Assembly (NCBI GenBank): GCA_964577115.1
Contig: CAZNXJ010000003.1
Coordinates: 62,001-126,000 of the forward strand
Length of the DNA stretch: 64,000 bases
DNA from: CAZNXJ01 sp964577115
GTDB lineage: Bacteria > Planctomycetota > Planctomycetia > Pirellulales > Pirellulaceae
Reading direction: 5' to 3'
Shown here in pieces: positions 61,921-64,000 of the stretch (positions within the stretch are counted from its first letter, which is position 1; every line of letters starts with the position of its first letter). The notes beneath the pieces were generated by a model. It was not told the DNA's origin, did not search any database, and saw nothing but the letters and a program-made list of their open reading frames with translations. The translations under genes were made by a program, and so were the position numbers.

Positions 61921-61948
61921 CATGAGCCGTCGCGCGCAGAGCTGAAAC

Positions 61949-62611
61949 ATGACCGAACGCGTCGGGGGAATCGTTTTATGCGGTGGGCGCAGCACGCGCA
62001 TCGGGCATCCCAAAGCTCTTCTGCCGTTCGGCCCCGAGCGGATGCTCGACCGCGTTGTGGGTATCGTGCGTGGTTGCGTCGATCCGGTGGTCGTCGTTTC
62101 TGCTGCGGGCGCGGCGGAGTTTGAGCTGCCGCCACGCACGCTGCACGCACATGATCAGCGCCCCGGACGCGGGCCGCTGGAAGGTCTGCTCGCCGGCCTG
62201 AAGAAAATCGCTCCCCACGCTTCCGCTGCCTACGCGACAAGTTGTGACGTCCCGCTGCTCGCTCCGACGTTCGTGCGTGCTCTCGTCGGAATGCTCGACG
62301 AACAACACGATGTGGTTGTGCCTGCTGAACCCGAGCGGCTGCACCCGCTGGCAGCCGTGTACCGGACCTGTGTGGTGCCCGTCATCGAACGGCTGCTCGC
62401 CGCCGACCGACTTCGGCCGGTGTACCTGTTCGACGAAGTACGCACGCGCCGTGTGCCTGTCGACGAGCTGCGCGCATTTGATGCCGAGCTGCACTCGCTC
62501 CTGAACGTCAACCGGTGGGAGGATTATCTCGAGTCGCGGCGGATTGCCGGTCTGGCTCCGCTTGATGCCGAGCATCGCAACGATGGGATGGACGACGCCG
62601 TGAACATGTAG
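61949..62611 (+). CDS. mobA: Molybdenum cofactor guanylyltransferase
   Basis: A 220-residue nucleotidyltransferase starting GGIVLCGGRSTRIGHPKALLPFG, the GTP-binding loop of MobA. It has a metal-binding Asp in TSCDVPLL and a typical C-terminal LLNVNRWEDYLE. It attaches GMP to Moco to make the molybdopterin guanine dinucleotide used by DMSO reductase-family enzymes, the family of the formylmethanofuran dehydrogenase B subunit. It follows fhcC by 28 bases and probably shares its transcript with moeA. Confidence 0.9.
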   Translation: MTERVGGIVLCGGRSTRIGHPKALLPFGPERMLDRVVGIVRGCVDPVVVVSAAGAAEFELPPRTLHAHDQRPGRGPLEGLLAGLKKIAPHASAAYATSCDVPLLAPTFVRALVGMLDEQHDVVVPAEPERLHPLAAVYRTCVVPVIERLLAADRLRPVYLFDEVRTRRVPVDELRAFDAELHSLLNVNRWEDYLESRRIAGLAPLDAEHRNDGMDDAVNM

Positions 62612-62633
62612 CGCTGCGGAACGTCCCGCGCGC

Positions 62634-64000
62634 TCACTCGCCGGCGCAGGGCACCTGCTCGGGTGCGTGCAGATAGTCGGCGGATACCGGATAGTTGTTG
62701 AACTGGACCGTGTAGTACGGTTCGAACCACTCGCGAATCAGACGCTCGGCGTCGGTATCATACGCCGGGGCGACGTGCAGCGTTTTGCCCATGACCGTAT
62801 CGCGGATTTCGCCCTGCTCGACGAGCACCTCGCCGGCCTTGATGACATAACGCGGCAGTTCAAACATCTGCTGTTTGTCTTCGTGTGGCGTATAGATCGT
62901 AATGTCGGCATCGGCTCCTGGGCCGAGGTGCCCTTTGTGCTCGAGGCCCAATAGCCGGGCCGGACCGGCACGCGTGATGATGCAGATCTCGCTGAGCGTG
63001 TATTCACGCTCGAGATGTCGCAACAGCGATTGTTCGCGGACCGCGGGGTGCACGGCTGCGAGCATCTCTGCGCGATAGGCTTTGTCCATGAGTAAGCGGA
63101 TAATCTGCGGGTAGGCGAGGAACGATCCGCCGTTCGGATGATCGGTGCTCATCACGACGCGCCACGGGTCTTCGACCAGCAGGTACCATTCGAGCCCAAC
63201 GGCCCATTGCCAGGCGTGGACAAGGCTCTTATTGCGGTACTTAATCGGAGCGATTCCGCAGCCGGATTCCAGTTCGGTGTCGGTGCTGAACCATTTCCCG
63301 CCATATACCTGGTGCAGGTAATAGCCGAGCGGACCATCACCGGTCATGCTGGTTGTTTCGCCGAACAGGACCTGTCCCACGTCCACCGACACGTTCGGGT
63401 TCTCATTAACGTATTCGGCCAGCTCTGAGGTGCGCGAGCAGAAAGTCGTTTCGTCGGCGTCGCCACCTCCATAGCTATGGAACTGGATATGCGTGATGTG
63501 CCCGCGGAGGCCTTCGAGCGCTCGCATGGTTTCGAGCGTCGTCGACCAGTTGCCAGGTAGGCCCAGGTTATTGCAGTGGATGTGAACCGGATGGGGCAGG
63601 CCGAGCGCGTTACCCGCCGCAGCTGTTTCACGGATGATTTGCCGCGGCGTCACTTCATAGAAGTCGACCGGCTGATCGAGGTGGCTCACATTGCCCGCGG
63701 CGTGGTGCTTCCACACTTCGACGCCGCCGGGATTTACCAGCTTCGGGGCGAAAGCCTTCGATGCGCCGAGCAGCCAGGCGAGAAACGTTTTGAGCTGTTC
63801 GGGCTGCCCATCGCGGATCGAACGCATGACGTAGTGATTGTTGCCAACCAGTACATAAAATCCCTTGTCGATTCCGGGCGTATCTCCGAATTCCTCGTGG
63901 CAATGGCGGGCGGCGAGCGGCGGGACGGCGGCATCGAAGGCGGTGGTGTAGCCGAGCCCCAGGTACTTGTAGCCAGTCGCGAAGCTGCTGGGCACGCTGC
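62634..64000 (-). CDS. fhcA: Formylmethanofuran dehydrogenase subunit A (N-terminus beyond window)
   Basis: The frame is open to the window end, so about 455 of roughly 550 residues are visible. It is an amidohydrolase-type subunit A (FwdA/FhcA): HIHCNNLGLPGNW, FHSYGGGDADETTF, VVMSTDHPNGGSF and a late LGHLGPGADADITIY are family marks, with metal-binding His and Asp. It hydrolyses or forms the formyl group in the tetrahydromethanopterin C1 pathway. It ends 22 bases from mobA, convergent with it. The B and D subunits would lie outside the window. Confidence 0.93.
   Translation of the reverse strand, partial: SVPSSFATGYKYLGLGYTTAFDAAVPPLAARHCHEEFGDTPGIDKGFYVLVGNNHYVMRSIRDGQPEQLKTFLAWLLGASKAFAPKLVNPGGVEVWKHHAAGNVSHLDQPVDFYEVTPRQIIRETAAAGNALGLPHPVHIHCNNLGLPGNWSTTLETMRALEGLRGHITHIQFHSYGGGDADETTFCSRTSELAEYVNENPNVSVDVGQVLFGETTSMTGDGPLGYYLHQVYGGKWFSTDTELESGCGIAPIKYRNKSLVHAWQWAVGLEWYLLVEDPWRVVMSTDHPNGGSFLAYPQIIRLLMDKAYRAEMLAAVHPAVREQSLLRHLEREYTLSEICIITRAGPARLLGLEHKGHLGPGADADITIYTPHEDKQQMFELPRYVIKAGEVLVEQGEIRDTVMGKTLHVAPAYDTDAERLIREWFEPYYTVQFNNYPVSADYLHAPEQVPCAGE

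Overview
The window looks like chromosomal DNA of a planctomycete, probably a Pirellulales-type lineage. The evidence is high GC content, three DUF1549/DUF1553 (PSCyt2/PSD1) proteins, two DUF1501 proteins, the small basic protein shared by Planctomycetes, Verrucomicrobia and Chlamydiae, FSIRT- and NPYQPP-type N-termini on small membrane proteins, and genes for the archaeal-type formylmethanofuran dehydrogenase complex. I see no phage, insertion sequence, CRISPR array, rRNA or tRNA gene. Genes are densely packed on both strands.

Layout. 1-4983: a sugar-conversion cluster (PMI-like cupin, two TIM-barrel isomerase/epimerases, a Gfo/Idh/MocA oxidoreductase, a possible ACP-phosphodiesterase relative). 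5042-10189: scpB, a creatininase-family amidohydrolase, rpe, a histidine phosphatase-fold protein lacking its catalytic residues, accD and a Ser/Thr kinase. 10529-15691: small basic protein, rtcB and archease (RNA repair), thioredoxin, and a PTS enzyme I without partners. 15936-18903: a four-gene type II fatty-acid-like cluster (hotdog dehydratase, ACP, second hotdog protein, ketosynthase). 18917-20709: His/Gly-rich lipoprotein, metallophosphoesterase, small membrane protein.

21014-37368 is the most accessory-looking part. It holds a DUF1549-DUF1501 pair, an ECF sigma factor overlapping a membrane-anchored DUF1549 protein, a MATE exporter, a second DUF1549-DUF1501 pair coupled to a protein with ten EF-hand loops, an MFS transporter coupled to a ceramidase-like hydrolase, and a YcxB-like membrane protein. 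37365-48392 is housekeeping: transketolase, PilZ protein, response regulator, and gltD, gltB and a LysR regulator on the minus strand. 48972-57850: GYF_2 protein, two tandem secreted cyclophilins, rsmD, a large protein of unknown function, a 29-residue membrane peptide and a short Hsp70. 57951-64000: a REC-GGDEF-CBS protein, then moeA, fhcC and mobA with fhcA converging on them. The last group couples molybdenum-cofactor synthesis to the tetrahydromethanopterin-linked C1 pathway.

The most interesting points are the sigma factor joined to a membrane DUF1549 protein, the ten-EF-hand protein coupled to DUF1501, the catalytically dead phosphatase fold, the ACP/hotdog mini-cluster, the formylmethanofuran dehydrogenase/Moco neighbourhood, and the unlisted 29-residue membrane peptide.
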